A stretch of 64,000 bases of DNA from Bacillus sp. V2I10 (GCF_030817055.1 NZ_JAUSYV010000001.1:2380001-2444000); one strand, 5' to 3'; shown: positions 16,530 through 25,960, counted from the first letter of the stretch. Notes: generated by a model not told the origin, from the letters alone. Made by a program: numbers and translations.

Positions 16530-16949
16530 ATGAAAAGAGTAGATGTGGCGTACGTTCTTTTATACGATGACAAGAACAGCCGTATACTGATGGTCAAAAA
16601 TAAAGGGAAATCTTCTTCCTCCTATTATACATTACCGGGTGGAGCAGTTGAGAATAGTGAAACCCTTGAGCAAGCTGCAATTCGAGAGGTTAAAGAAGAA
16701 ACGGGGTTAGAGGTTTCTGTTAATGGAATCAATAGTGTAAGCGAAGCATTTCTTGAAGAAAGAGGGCATCATGTCATTTTCTTTACTTTTATTGGCCGAA
16801 TAACCGGTGGAAAACAAGAAATTCTACTGCCGGAAGAAATTGAAGAAATCACTTGGATGGATGCTGAGTCGGCAGCACAATATCTTCATCTTTCAGCAGG
16901 ACAGCTGGAATGGAGTAATGAAATTCCTTATATACTCAGAAGGAATTGA
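16530..16949 (+). CDS. NUDIX hydrolase
   Basis: A 139-residue NUDIX-fold pyrophosphohydrolase. The Nudix box GGAVENSETLEQAAIREVKE with EETGLEV is complete, carrying the Glu cluster that binds divalent metal. The family hydrolyses nucleoside diphosphates linked to another moiety, such as oxidised dNTPs, ADP-ribose or dinucleoside polyphosphates; the substrate here is unknown. It is divergent from ppc, with AAAGGTG before the ATG, and followed by its own terminator. Confidence 0.9.
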   Translation: MKRVDVAYVLLYDDKNSRILMVKNKGKSSSSYYTLPGGAVENSETLEQAAIREVKEETGLEVSVNGINSVSEAFLEERGHHVIFFTFIGRITGGKQEILLPEEIEEITWMDAESAAQYLHLSAGQLEWSNEIPYILRRN

Positions 16950-16968
16950 TTATTACTAAACGATTAGA

Positions 16969-17005
16969 GAAGGCTCATTATATTCATGAGTCTTCCTTTA
17001 TTTTT
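16969..17005 (+). terminator. Terminator of the NUDIX gene
   Basis: GAAGGCTCAT and ATGAGTCTTC pair with one G-T pair, followed by CTTTATTTTTT. Confidence 0.75.
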
Positions 17006-17269
17006 TGCAATTATTACATTCTATAAAAAAATATGAAAAAAAAAGAAAGATAGCTTCGGGGATAAGTCGGGTATTGTAATTAAGAGAAGGAACTTTTTAA
17101 TACACGAAGCAAAAAGCATTTTTCCACAGATGTGAAATATGGGACTAAGATAATGATAATTCACAATTTAAGGAAGTAACTCACTCTCTGCTCCTGTTCA
17201 AAGGTTGTATGCTATTATATATATAGTTTACATATAAATACATGGTACTTTTTCGAAAAGGGGAAAATA

Positions 17270-18283
17270 ATGAACTCTTCTATTAATATAGGCGGTCTTG
17301 ATTTTAAATGGGACTTGGAAAAAGGTCGATTTTTATTTGAGGAACAAGATGCCGTTCTCTTCTGGATCTCTAGTGCAATGAAAACGTTCTTTGATACCAT
17401 TGAAGAAATTTCTGGTGAGGAAGCATCTAATTTAGTTTTTGAGACTACTGGATTCAGGCAGGGGCTAGTGGTTGGAGAATACTTTGCAAAAATGAAAAAT
17501 GTCAGTATTTTAGAAGCGACAGAGTTAATTACTAATACATATGCTTCAGCTGGCTGGGGCCGTGCTGAAATTAAACATTTTCATTTAGACTTAAAAACAC
17601 TGACAGTTGAACTTAAAGACAGTTGGGAACATAAGATTAATATTGAGCAAGGAAAGACCAAGGGAGGCAATTTTCTTCCTGCACACTATGCAGGAATATT
17701 TACTGGACTTTTTGGTGCAAATATATGGTACAAAGTCGTGCAGCATCAACTAGAAGGATACACATACAGTGAGATTGAATACTTTCCATCAGACATTACT
17801 ATAACAAATAACATTCACCAATTAGCCAGAAAAAAGGAAACCGAACAAATTATACAGTTAGAAGCTTTAGTTGAAGATAAAACAAGAGAATTGAAAGCAC
17901 TTGTTAAACAACTTTCTTCTCCAATCATTCCCGTACTTGAAGGTATTGTGGTTGTTCCGTTAATTGGAAAATATGATGAAGAACGATCAGAAGAACTTTG
18001 TGAAAAAACGTTAACGAATCTTCCATCACATCAAGCAAATTACCTTATCCTTGATCTGACAGGTTTAGATAACGATCTTAGCGAGCACACAACAAGTTTT
18101 ATCTCAAGAATCGGATCTGCAGCAAATCTTACAGGCACGAAAACAGTTCTTGTGGGAATTTCTCCTGAGCTAAGTATGCAAATCACTCTATCGGAAATTG
18201 ATTTTTCTAAATTTGATTGTTTCCAAACTCTGCAGCACGGAATTCTTTATGCTTTAGGGCAAATCGGTCGTCAGATCTTTTAA
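17270..18283 (+). CDS. V4R-type sensor fused to STAS domain (RsbR-like stressosome protein)
   Basis: A 337-residue two-domain protein. The first about 190 residues resemble V4R/4-vinyl-reductase-like sensor domains (LVFETTGFRQGL, NTYASAGWGRAEI, LPAHYAGIFTGLFGANIWYKV). A helical linker rich in charged residues (about 195-220) leads to a STAS domain (about 220-335) that begins SSPIIPVLEGIVVVPLIGKY as in RsbR proteins. RsbR paralogues form the core of the stressosome that controls SigB. The usual phosphorylated Thr after VD is replaced by the NDLSEHTTS region. No rsbS, rsbT or rsbU lies nearby, so it is an orphan paralogue. Confidence 0.8.
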   Translation: MNSSINIGGLDFKWDLEKGRFLFEEQDAVLFWISSAMKTFFDTIEEISGEEASNLVFETTGFRQGLVVGEYFAKMKNVSILEATELITNTYASAGWGRAEIKHFHLDLKTLTVELKDSWEHKINIEQGKTKGGNFLPAHYAGIFTGLFGANIWYKVVQHQLEGYTYSEIEYFPSDITITNNIHQLARKKETEQIIQLEALVEDKTRELKALVKQLSSPIIPVLEGIVVVPLIGKYDEERSEELCEKTLTNLPSHQANYLILDLTGLDNDLSEHTTSFISRIGSAANLTGTKTVLVGISPELSMQITLSEIDFSKFDCFQTLQHGILYALGQIGRQIF

Positions 18284-18287
18284 TCAT

Positions 18288-18332
18288 AAAAAAAATGCGA
18301 TCCTTCAAAAAAAGAAGAGTCGCATTTTTTTT
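18288..18332 (+). terminator. Terminator of the V4R-STAS gene
   Basis: AAAAAATGCGA with CTTC pairs with GAAG and TCGCATTTTTT across an A-rich loop, with a long T run after it. Confidence 0.85.
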
Positions 18333-18624
18333 ACATATAGTGAAATTAGTGGGGCCAAAAATCTAAATTAAGAAATTATTGATTAAATTTATAGGTTTTA
18401 TTTAACTGATTAATATTATATATCCTATTATTGAGCCAATGGTATTATCCATCCGATTTCTTCTCCATTAAAAATAATGTTTAAATATAGTTTTAATTTT
18501 ATATATATCTAAATAAAATTAATTTCAATTTTCTCATGTTATATTCCGGAAGTAACTGTTATTAAGTGTGAAAATATGCTATAAATTTCTAGTAACCGTT
18601 TTTATTTTTGACAGGAGGACTACC

Positions 18625-19293
18625 ATGCACCAAGTTCGAATACTTGAAGGCTTACTAGATCCAATTACACATTTTGAAAAGCTTCATCAATCAGAAAAAG
18701 TGAAGGGTCTCTCGTTAAGAATTGCTTTACTCATTGGATTAAGTCTCCTGCTTGCTGCAGGCAGCGCTTATTTAGGCATACATACGGAAGAAATTATGAA
18801 ATTGATGGATACGATTGGAAGGGAGAAGCTGGAATTCGCTAAGCTTCTATTTGGGATTGGCGGACTTTTATCGGGATTACTTACTCCTATATTCACTCTT
18901 CTATTTTTTACATTAGTATTTAGAGTGTTTTTTTATGAAATAGGGTGGGCCAAGCTTTTTACAATCGGATTGTTTCCCGCATTTCTGTTATTCATAGAAA
19001 AAGTGCTTAACTTCCCGCTCTTCTATTATTTAGGAATTAATTCTGAATCCTCTCCATTCGGTTTAGGTGTCCTTATCCAGTTAATTTCAAACCAGTCATT
19101 CCTTGTGAATGCACTAAGTCATGTCACAATCTTTTTGGTATGGAGTGCTTGGATCCAAATGATAGCTTTGCAGAAGATGTCTGATAAAACAATGAAATCA
19201 ATCATAGGCATCGTGCTCTTTGCTTATTTCATTTTCATTTTGGTTACTGCTGCATTCGTTTTATTAACGCAAAACCTGGGAATTTCGTTGTAG
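18625..19293 (+). CDS. Yip1-like integral membrane protein (YknW-like)
   Basis: A 222-residue membrane protein with about five hydrophobic segments and the N-terminal layout (LEGLLDPITHFEKL) of Yip1-domain proteins. I chose the ATG at 18625, preceded by ACAGGAGG; a longer frame starting at 18568 has no ribosome binding site. In B. subtilis, YknW (Yip1) works with the adaptor YknX and the ABC pair YknYZ against the SdpC toxin. Here only a YknX-like gene follows, eight bases downstream. Confidence 0.72.
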   Translation: MHQVRILEGLLDPITHFEKLHQSEKVKGLSLRIALLIGLSLLLAAGSAYLGIHTEEIMKLMDTIGREKLEFAKLLFGIGGLLSGLLTPIFTLLFFTLVFRVFFYEIGWAKLFTIGLFPAFLLFIEKVLNFPLFYYLGINSESSPFGLGVLIQLISNQSFLVNALSHVTIFLVWSAWIQMIALQKMSDKTMKSIIGIVLFAYFIFILVTAAFVLLTQNLGISL

Positions 19294-19301
19294 GGGGATA
19301 T

Positions 19302-20555
19302 ATGAAAAAGCAAACGTTGATCGGGATTATCATCACTATAAGTCTAGCATTCATCATAATAAATATAAGTATCATATTGAGCACAGATCACATAGAGAGG
19401 TCTAAAGCATTAAACTCGTATTCCAATACTGAAAATGGGGACTTAAAGAACCTGCTTTCTACTAAAGGAGTCGTGATTCCTTCTTCGAATTATTCCATTC
19501 ATTATGATAAATCGTTAGGAACGATTAATGAAGTAAAGGTGTCCGAGGGAGATGCGGTTTTGGCAGGGGACATTCTCATTGAATATCAAACTGGCCACAT
19601 AGATGCTGAAATTGAGGGACTAGAACAGCAGATCAGCAGATTGACTGCCAGGCTGAGTTCAGCCGAATCTGATTTGTCCTCTTTAGAACAGCAGCTGAGT
19701 GATGCGAAATTGGACTCCACACCTGATCTATTTGATACAGAAAATAATAATAATAATAATAATGATAATAATGATAATAGTGAAGAAGTGATAAGCAATC
19801 AAATAGGCGACAAACAGGATCAAATTGAGGATCTCAACTTGCAGATTGACGGGATTAATCTAAAAATCACCCAATTGCAAGGAGAGAAAGCAAAATATAC
19901 GATTACCAGCAAAATGGATGGGACAGTTACTGAAATCAATCCATATCCACAAAGTGAGAAGGAAGCAGTAGTCTCAATTAATTCAATTCAGCCTTTTCTC
20001 ATTGAAGGAAAGCTTTCAGAAAAACAAGCAGCCACAGTGAAAGAGGGACAAAAAGTAATCGCTTCCGCAAACGTTTTGCCTGATCTGAAAAAAGAGGGTA
20101 CGGTAAAAGAATTGAAAATGGATCCAATCGGAGTGCCATCCGTTGAAGAAAAAGAAAGCTTTTATCCATTTCGAGCTGAAATGATTGAAGCTGACGAAAC
20201 ATGGCATCACGGATATCACATCAGTCTTGACATCGTCCTCGAAGAGCGGAATGGAGTTGTCGTCATACCTGATTCCGTTATTCAAAAAAAGGCAGGGAAA
20301 AACAATGTTTACGTTATTAAAAATGGAAGACTGGAAAAAAGGGAAATAAATCTTGGGCTCGAGGTAAACAATCGCAATGAGGTGTTGCAAGGGTTAGCAA
20401 AAGGTGAGAGAATCGTCAGTCATCCATCGAAAGATTTAAAAGATAAGATGGAGATTTTCATGCCGATTAATCATCGTTATGTTGAGAAGAAAACACTAAA
20501 GACATTTTCGAATGAACAGAGGGTTCGTTTGATTTTAAGAGGATTTGTTCATTAA
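19302..20555 (+). CDS. HlyD/RND-type efflux adaptor (YknX-like membrane fusion protein)
   Basis: A 417-residue adaptor with an N-terminal membrane anchor (about 8-28), a lipoyl-like half (GTINEVKVSEGDAVLAGDILIEY), a coiled-coil hairpin (about 105-200), the returning lipoyl half (KYTITSKMDGTVTEI) and beta-barrel/proximal domains (VVIPDSVIQ...VYVIKNGRLEKREI). Such proteins couple an inner-membrane transporter to export. The coiled coil is interrupted by an Asn/Asp run encoded by an AAT microsatellite. No ABC ATPase or permease follows, so a partner must be encoded elsewhere. Confidence 0.87.
   Translation: MKKQTLIGIIITISLAFIIINISIILSTDHIERSKALNSYSNTENGDLKNLLSTKGVVIPSSNYSIHYDKSLGTINEVKVSEGDAVLAGDILIEYQTGHIDAEIEGLEQQISRLTARLSSAESDLSSLEQQLSDAKLDSTPDLFDTENNNNNNNDNNDNSEEVISNQIGDKQDQIEDLNLQIDGINLKITQLQGEKAKYTITSKMDGTVTEINPYPQSEKEAVVSINSIQPFLIEGKLSEKQAATVKEGQKVIASANVLPDLKKEGTVKELKMDPIGVPSVEEKESFYPFRAEMIEADETWHHGYHISLDIVLEERNGVVVIPDSVIQKKAGKNNVYVIKNGRLEKREINLGLEVNNRNEVLQGLAKGERIVSHPSKDLKDKMEIFMPINHRYVEKKTLKTFSNEQRVRLILRGFVH
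19743..19778 (+). repeat. AAT trinucleotide microsatellite inside the adaptor gene
   Basis: Seven AAT units, then GAT AAT AAT GAT AAT, encode N7-D-N-N-D-N at the coiled-coil tip. Unit gain or loss would keep the frame. Confidence 0.9.
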
Positions 20556-20668
20556 AATAAAGAGTTTGATCAATGTAATGGGGGAGTGGCCGGGTCTATA
20601 CGACTATGTCATTCTACCTGTTTTTCTTTATATTTTCTTATTATTTGTATGAACTTGAATTAACAAAA

Positions 20669-20715
20669 TCTCTTTATACTTTATTCGTACAATACTTTTA
20701 AGAGTATAAAGGAGA
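20669..20715 (+). promoter_or_regulatory. Hairpin that can mask the glpQ ribosome binding site
   Basis: TCTCTTTATACT (20669-20680) is complementary to AGTATAAAGGAGA (20703-20715) with one bulged base. The 3' arm contains the glpQ Shine-Dalgarno sequence, six bases before its ATG, so folding would hide it. Confidence 0.55.
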
Positions 20716-20721
20716 TGTCAG

Positions 20722-21822
20722 ATGAAAAGGAAAAAGTTTTTATACGCAGCAATTGCAGCACTGATAATGAGTACTATGGTTTCAACTGGAAATGGACAGA
20801 CTGTTTCAGCGGCAAAGAGAACTGGCTATGGATCAACTGAATTTGATCTCCAGGCACACCGCGGCGGAATGGGGCTTACAGTTGAATCTACTATTGCATC
20901 ATTCTCTAAAGCTCTTGAACTCGGAGTGAACACCCTTGAGCTTGATGTGCAGATCACTGAGGATCATCAAGCTGTTGTGACACATGACCGCAAGATTTCA
21001 GGCGGAAACTGTCAGGATACAGCTCCGGTATTCTCAGGTGATCCCGAGTACCCATATGTCGGAAAATACATAAAAAATCTAACGCTTGAACAAATCCGCA
21101 CTCTTGATTGCGGTTCAAAAACAAAGCCGCAGTATCCTGGACAGGAGACAAGTCCAGGAGCTAAGATGCCCTTGCTGACTGAAGTTTTCGATCTGGTCAA
21201 ACGCTACAACGCAAAAAAGGTCCGAATGAATATTGAAACAAAGGTAGAAGCGGGTGCTCCTCATGAAACCGCCCCGCGTGAAGAATTTGTTCAAATCGTT
21301 GCCCGAGAGGTCCGAGAGGCAGGAATGCTTGACAGAGTATCCATTCAAAGCTTTGACTGGGGTTCACTTATGCGCATGCGTGAAGTTGAGCCAAGTCTGC
21401 CTATCATAGCGCTGACAAACGGTCCGCAATTTTTGCAGCCAGGACAGCCGGGAGCATCACCATGGCTTGGTGGAATCGATATCGACGCTTTTGACGGAGA
21501 CTTAGTGGCAGCCGTCAAATCATTTGGAGCAGATGCAATCTCGCCAGTACACGGTTTTCCACAGAATGGAAAAATCACCGATGAAAACTACGAACCATAC
21601 GTAACAAACCAAATGGTGGAAGAAGCTCACGAAGCCGGAATGAAAGTGATTCCCTGGACAGTAAATGATACCCCAACAATGAACAAGCTAGTAGAGGATG
21701 GGGTCGACGGTATTATCACTGATTATCCTGACCGTCTTCGTGAAGTCATGTCTCAGCATGGTTTTAAGATGCCTAAAAGATATAAAGCGCCAAAAAGTAA
21801 TTACCTAACTATAAATAACTAA
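20722..21822 (+). CDS. glpQ: Secreted glycerophosphodiester phosphodiesterase
   Basis: A 366-residue GDPD-family TIM barrel with a Sec signal peptide (KRKK, hydrophobic core, VSA-A near residue 31). The active site shows AHRGGMG (His46), TVEST, LELDVQITEDH and VTHDRKISGG, with metal-binding Glu and Asp. The enzyme releases glycerol-3-phosphate from glycerophosphodiesters; in B. subtilis GlpQ it works exolytically on glycerol-type teichoic acid and phospholipid head groups. A TTAACA element upstream hints at PhoP but a proper tandem Pho box was not found. Confidence 0.93.
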   Translation: MKRKKFLYAAIAALIMSTMVSTGNGQTVSAAKRTGYGSTEFDLQAHRGGMGLTVESTIASFSKALELGVNTLELDVQITEDHQAVVTHDRKISGGNCQDTAPVFSGDPEYPYVGKYIKNLTLEQIRTLDCGSKTKPQYPGQETSPGAKMPLLTEVFDLVKRYNAKKVRMNIETKVEAGAPHETAPREEFVQIVAREVREAGMLDRVSIQSFDWGSLMRMREVEPSLPIIALTNGPQFLQPGQPGASPWLGGIDIDAFDGDLVAAVKSFGADAISPVHGFPQNGKITDENYEPYVTNQMVEEAHEAGMKVIPWTVNDTPTMNKLVEDGVDGIITDYPDRLREVMSQHGFKMPKRYKAPKSNYLTINN

Positions 21823-22019
21823 TAGGAGTCTGTTCTCAAGAAGGAATAATTCATGAATATAAAAATGCAGTCCATGGACCGGGATTGCATTTTTTATTTG
21901 GATATAGAAAAATAAAAGATAATTAACCATTTTTCTTGAGTCATATGATATGGTTTAGGAGGAAATAAAAGGATTTTATTTATATAAAATGTTAAATAAC
22001 GAATGTGAGGAGAATTCGC

Positions 22020-22184
22020 ATGAACGCAATTAAGAAGATTTTACGATACATAAAAGGCTCCGGCAGAGGGCGATAGGGCTTTCTTAAAAAGATAGCAGTG
22101 ATAGTAAGAGCAGGATCTTTAGTGATTTTGCTCTTTTTTGCTGTACCAGCGTTAAAACTAGTTAAAAAAAGCATACCCATCTAA
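22020..22184 (+). pseudogene. Small basic/membrane ORF interrupted by an in-frame TAG
   Basis: GTGAGGAG seven bases before the ATG leads an 18-codon ORF, MNAIKKILRYIKGSGRGR, ending in TAG at 22074. The same frame stays open for 35 more codons after the TAG. It encodes FLKKIAVIV, then a hydrophobic stretch (SLVILLFFAVPAL) and a basic tail, to a TAA at 22182. The two parts together look like one 54-residue single-span membrane protein with a Tyr-to-stop change. The tail overlaps the minus-strand terminator of the neighbouring gene. Confidence 0.4.
22104..22139 (+). terminator. Possible terminator after the small ORF
   Basis: AAGAGCA and TGCTCTT pair with further GATC/GATT pairing inside, followed by five T residues. 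It falls within the read-through frame. Confidence 0.5.
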
Positions 22185-22197
22185 TGTGGATATGCTT
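22163..22197 (-). terminator. Terminator of the subtilase gene
   Basis: Read on the minus strand, AAGCATATCCA and TGGGTATGCTT form a stem with one mismatch, followed by TTTTTT. Confidence 0.85.
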
Positions 22198-22222
22198 CAG
22201 AACTCTTACTTTATTTAATATG

Positions 22223-25200
22223 TTATCTTAAACCGTATGCCTTGATGACTTCTTGAGAAATTTTATTGCCTTGATCATCCCATGCTGCTGCTCTTAAGGA
22301 AACATATTTACTGGATTTTGGATTGTTGATTTTGGCTGTCCACTGATCATTTGCTTTTTGTTCAAGTTTCACTGTTTTCCATGACTTTCCTTCATTAAAC
22401 GAAACTTCTAAAGTGGCACCTGCTATGTTGCCATAGCCTTCTGCACCATCCAGTTTAGACACTGATAAATCCAGCACAGTGGAAGGAGCTGCCAGTGCGT
22501 TCCCATTCATATCTGTCTCTACGTTATAATCAAGTGAATAAAATGGGAGGCTGTTGCGCATTTCATCCTGTTCCTGTGACCAGAACGTCCATTCCGTATG
22601 TGTGCTTACGGATGTTGACCAGCGCTCTGCATCACGCATTGCATCACTTACTAGACGATATTGTGTGCGTTCTTCAGAAACTCCGCTGAATAAATTTAGA
22701 GCTTGACCTTTTCCTTCTTTTACAAGAGTGTCTCCTTTATATAGCTTGAGCGTTTGATTTTTAACGGAAATATCATAAGTGGCACCGCCAGTATGTCCTT
22801 TTCCTGAATCTGCCCAGGCCGGAATATTGAATTGGAAAGAATTCCCTTGTCGGAAAGGAGTCCAATATCCTACACCTAATCTAGGTCTAGCTACTGGAGA
22901 AAACCAGTCTTCCTCTAGTTTTTGTCCTTTTTTATAAGTAACGGCAGGCTGACGGATTTCCCAGTGGCTGTCGATGACATTTGCCTGGTGATACCATCTT
23001 GTATCTTCTGTTGCTGACACCCATTCTGTCCGAACGGAAGGCAAGGCTAATTTGTATAAAAATCCTACCGCTCCTCTTGTATGCGGACGCAAATCATAGC
23101 GGAACTCTCCGCCAGGAGCTTCGCGGTCTGATTTATAACGAGTATCAATTTTGACTAATTCATTGTTAGAAGGTGCATAAGTTAAATCTTTTGGAATGCT
23201 GCCTTCATGAACATCCATTAAATCATATACATAAGGTGTATTTACTTCACCTTCAACTTGAAGTTTAAGATTACCTGAACGTGCAGCAGTAATGAGCTTG
23301 TCACCTTCTCTTTTACTTATTGAGGCAACAGCCAAAGGCAAGTCCGTAAAATCTGAATTTCCTGCATACGTACTAAATTCCTTATTTTCATAGTTTGCGA
23401 TAATAAGAAGCTTAGCACCTGCTGCATTTGCTGCGATGGCTTGTTCAGATGCTGAAACCTCGCTGTTGCGATCCACGACAACTGCTTTTCCTTTCGCTTT
23501 CAGGCGCTCATAATCAGAAGAACTACCTTTTCCTGCATAAACCGTTGATAAGTTAGATTTCCCATCCAGAGGTGTACTTCCTGAGAGTGGAATATCATCC
23601 AGTACTTTTCCTTTAAAATTAATTTCAAGGATTGGTTTCGTTAATCGCCATCTAGTTAAATATTCAAACTCTCCGGTCGCTACTTCCTTTGTTGGAACAG
23701 CGTACATTTTATCAATCCAAACAGGCATTAAATAGATATGATTTAAAGTTTTCCCCTCAATGGAACGATAATACTCCATACGCTGATAGGCTGGTTCTGT
23801 TTTCTTCGGCACTTCTGTAGTAATTTCTTTTGCTTTTCGTGCATCGAGTTCTACCGTTTTAGGGCCGTCTAAGTTGATTTCAGGAGTACCCACCAAAGCT
23901 ATGCCATGTTGGTCTGTATCTGTATCCACTTCCATCATGGACATAGCAGAATACGTTCCAGGTCGTAAACGAACTTCTGTTATTCCGTTAACAGCAACGA
24001 ATTCAACATCCATATCTTTGTTAACTAGTCCGACATACGTTAGGGCAGGGGCACCTTTTCGATCAGTGGCTTTGAATGTAAGAGAGTATTTTTCCTCTTC
24101 CTTCACCATGCCCATTGAAGTATGTGCGACTTGCTTGCCGGAAAGATCTTTTGCTGTTAGATGCCCTTGATAACGAGTGCCTAATTCACCTAGCGCTGAA
24201 TTCAGGGTTACTGTTATCTGTTTCTTTCCGTTTGCAGGAACAGTGATTTGACTCTCAGATACACTTAACATTCCAGCTGGTACTTCTTGACCATTTGTAT
24301 TTGTAAAATCAGCTTGGAGATCTAATGTTACTGCCTCATAGCTATCGTTTGTATAGGTAACTGTTTTTTGTACTGGCTCAGCTTGATCATGAGGCCATTT
24401 AAAGAATCCGAAAGACAATGAACCTGTTGCTCTTATTTCGCTTAACGCTGCCGGTACATCCAGTCTTCCAGCTCCAATTTGATAAGCAGAGTAATTTAGT
24501 TTCTTGGAGGTGCTCATTAATGCTTCTTTTAGTTGAGAACCCGTCCAGTCAGGATTTTTCTGCAGAAGGATAGCAGCGGCACCAGCTACATGTGGAGTTG
24601 CCATAGATGTTCCATCCTTACTAGAATAAAAACCGCTTCCCGGTGCAAAATTGGAACGAGCTGCGACAATACCAACACCAGGTGCTGACAAGTCAGGTTT
24701 AAGCCCCATATCACCGAATCGAGGTCCTTTTGATGAGAAATAAGCAAGCTTGTCTGACTTATCAACTGCTCCAATCGTTAAAGCGGAATCTGCCGCACCA
24801 GGTGACCCGATACTGCCGTCAGCACCTCTATTACCTGCAGCAATAACAAATAGTGTGCCCTTTTCCTTGCTGATTCTGTTTACCGCTTGTGACATAGGGT
24901 CCGTTCCGTCAGAAGGTTCTGAGGTTCCAAGACTCATATTCACTACTTTTGCATGCTCAGAAGCCCATTCCATCCCGTCAATAATCCAAGAATCTAAGCC
25001 GCTTCCTTGATCATTTAACACTTTACCTACAACTAGACGAGCTTCAGGCGCAACACCTTTGTTTTTTCCATCTGAAGCTGCTCCGTTTCCTAATACAGTC
25101 GAGGCGACATGTGTCCCGTGACCATTCCCATCATCCACGGTTTCTCCTGGTACAAAACTTACTGCCTCGTCTAACTGTCCTGCAACGTCAGGGTGATTCC

Positions 25201-25960
25201 TGTCAATGCCTGAATCTAGTACCGCTACCTTAATCCCTTTACCTGTAAAACCTGATTCCCATACGGTCGGTGCACCTATTTGGGGCACACTCTTATCTAA
25301 TGTTGCTTCTACACGGCCATCGAGCCAAATCTTTTCGATACCTTGCTCAAATTGTAATGAATCTGTTTTTGCTTTTTTTGTTGATGAATCTTCAGGAGTA
25401 ATTTCTTCCCAGAACGTATCCGTTTCTTTTTTGGAAGCTGTAAGGGCAGCACCATTTATGCTTTCTAATACTCGTACTATTTGTGTTCCTTTAGGGGCGG
25501 ATTTCTTTTCTTGATCAGATCGGGTTTTTGACTCATTATATTCTACGATAACTGGTAAAGAAGCGAGGTTTTTGTCATCATAGCGATTTTTAATCAACTC
25601 TGTAACATTAAACAAATCCTTGTCTAATTTGTCAGCAGCTAGATAAGGCATGGCTGAACTTGGAATAACATAGGTATCATCACCAACAGTCAGGACTTGT
25701 GCGCCTGCCCCATTGCGGTCAACAGGTTTTACATTGATGACGCTCTTTCCGCCTTCAATTGTCCGTATTTCAACGACATCCCCAGTGATAAGGGTGATGG
25801 TTTGAACATCAGGACCGTTTATACTGTTTACAATGGCAGCACTTTCTAAAGCCTTATCAAGACTCGTTTTATCGGATGCTTTTACATTATAAAAGGGTGA
25901 AGCAAGTAAAGCTGTGGAAAGAGAGGCAGCTAAAACCGTTTTCATATTCAATTTTTTCAA
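22223..25960 (-). CDS. Large secreted subtilisin-like serine protease (S8 family)
   Basis: A 1245-residue exported protease. A Sec signal (residues 1-29) is followed by a pro-region to about 225, a catalytic domain and a long C-terminal region. The triad is intact: Asp249 in VAVLDSGID, His281 in GHGTHVAS and Ser452 in GTSMATPHVAGAA, with the oxyanion Asn377 in AAGN. A possible PA-like insert lies around residues 820-910. The remainder is beta-rich and lacks an LPXTG or S-layer signal I can recognise. It probably digests external protein or peptide. The gene is monocistronic with an AGGAGG-containing leader on the minus strand. Confidence 0.95.
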   Translation of the reverse strand: MKKLNMKTVLAASLSTALLASPFYNVKASDKTSLDKALESAAIVNSINGPDVQTITLITGDVVEIRTIEGGKSVINVKPVDRNGAGAQVLTVGDDTYVIPSSAMPYLAADKLDKDLFNVTELIKNRYDDKNLASLPVIVEYNESKTRSDQEKKSAPKGTQIVRVLESINGAALTASKKETDTFWEEITPEDSSTKKAKTDSLQFEQGIEKIWLDGRVEATLDKSVPQIGAPTVWESGFTGKGIKVAVLDSGIDRNHPDVAGQLDEAVSFVPGETVDDGNGHGTHVASTVLGNGAASDGKNKGVAPEARLVVGKVLNDQGSGLDSWIIDGMEWASEHAKVVNMSLGTSEPSDGTDPMSQAVNRISKEKGTLFVIAAGNRGADGSIGSPGAADSALTIGAVDKSDKLAYFSSKGPRFGDMGLKPDLSAPGVGIVAARSNFAPGSGFYSSKDGTSMATPHVAGAAAILLQKNPDWTGSQLKEALMSTSKKLNYSAYQIGAGRLDVPAALSEIRATGSLSFGFFKWPHDQAEPVQKTVTYTNDSYEAVTLDLQADFTNTNGQEVPAGMLSVSESQITVPANGKKQITVTLNSALGELGTRYQGHLTAKDLSGKQVAHTSMGMVKEEEKYSLTFKATDRKGAPALTYVGLVNKDMDVEFVAVNGITEVRLRPGTYSAMSMMEVDTDTDQHGIALVGTPEINLDGPKTVELDARKAKEITTEVPKKTEPAYQRMEYYRSIEGKTLNHIYLMPVWIDKMYAVPTKEVATGEFEYLTRWRLTKPILEINFKGKVLDDIPLSGSTPLDGKSNLSTVYAGKGSSSDYERLKAKGKAVVVDRNSEVSASEQAIAANAAGAKLLIIANYENKEFSTYAGNSDFTDLPLAVASISKREGDKLITAARSGNLKLQVEGEVNTPYVYDLMDVHEGSIPKDLTYAPSNNELVKIDTRYKSDREAPGGEFRYDLRPHTRGAVGFLYKLALPSVRTEWVSATEDTRWYHQANVIDSHWEIRQPAVTYKKGQKLEEDWFSPVARPRLGVGYWTPFRQGNSFQFNIPAWADSGKGHTGGATYDISVKNQTLKLYKGDTLVKEGKGQALNLFSGVSEERTQYRLVSDAMRDAERWSTSVSTHTEWTFWSQEQDEMRNSLPFYSLDYNVETDMNGNALAAPSTVLDLSVSKLDGAEGYGNIAGATLEVSFNEGKSWKTVKLEQKANDQWTAKINNPKSSKYVSLRAAAWDDQGNKISQEVIKAYGLR

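Noticed and set aside
20556..20668. Pho box cluster upstream of glpQ
   Set aside because: Only one TTAACA element is seen; the tandem spacing needed for PhoP binding is missing.
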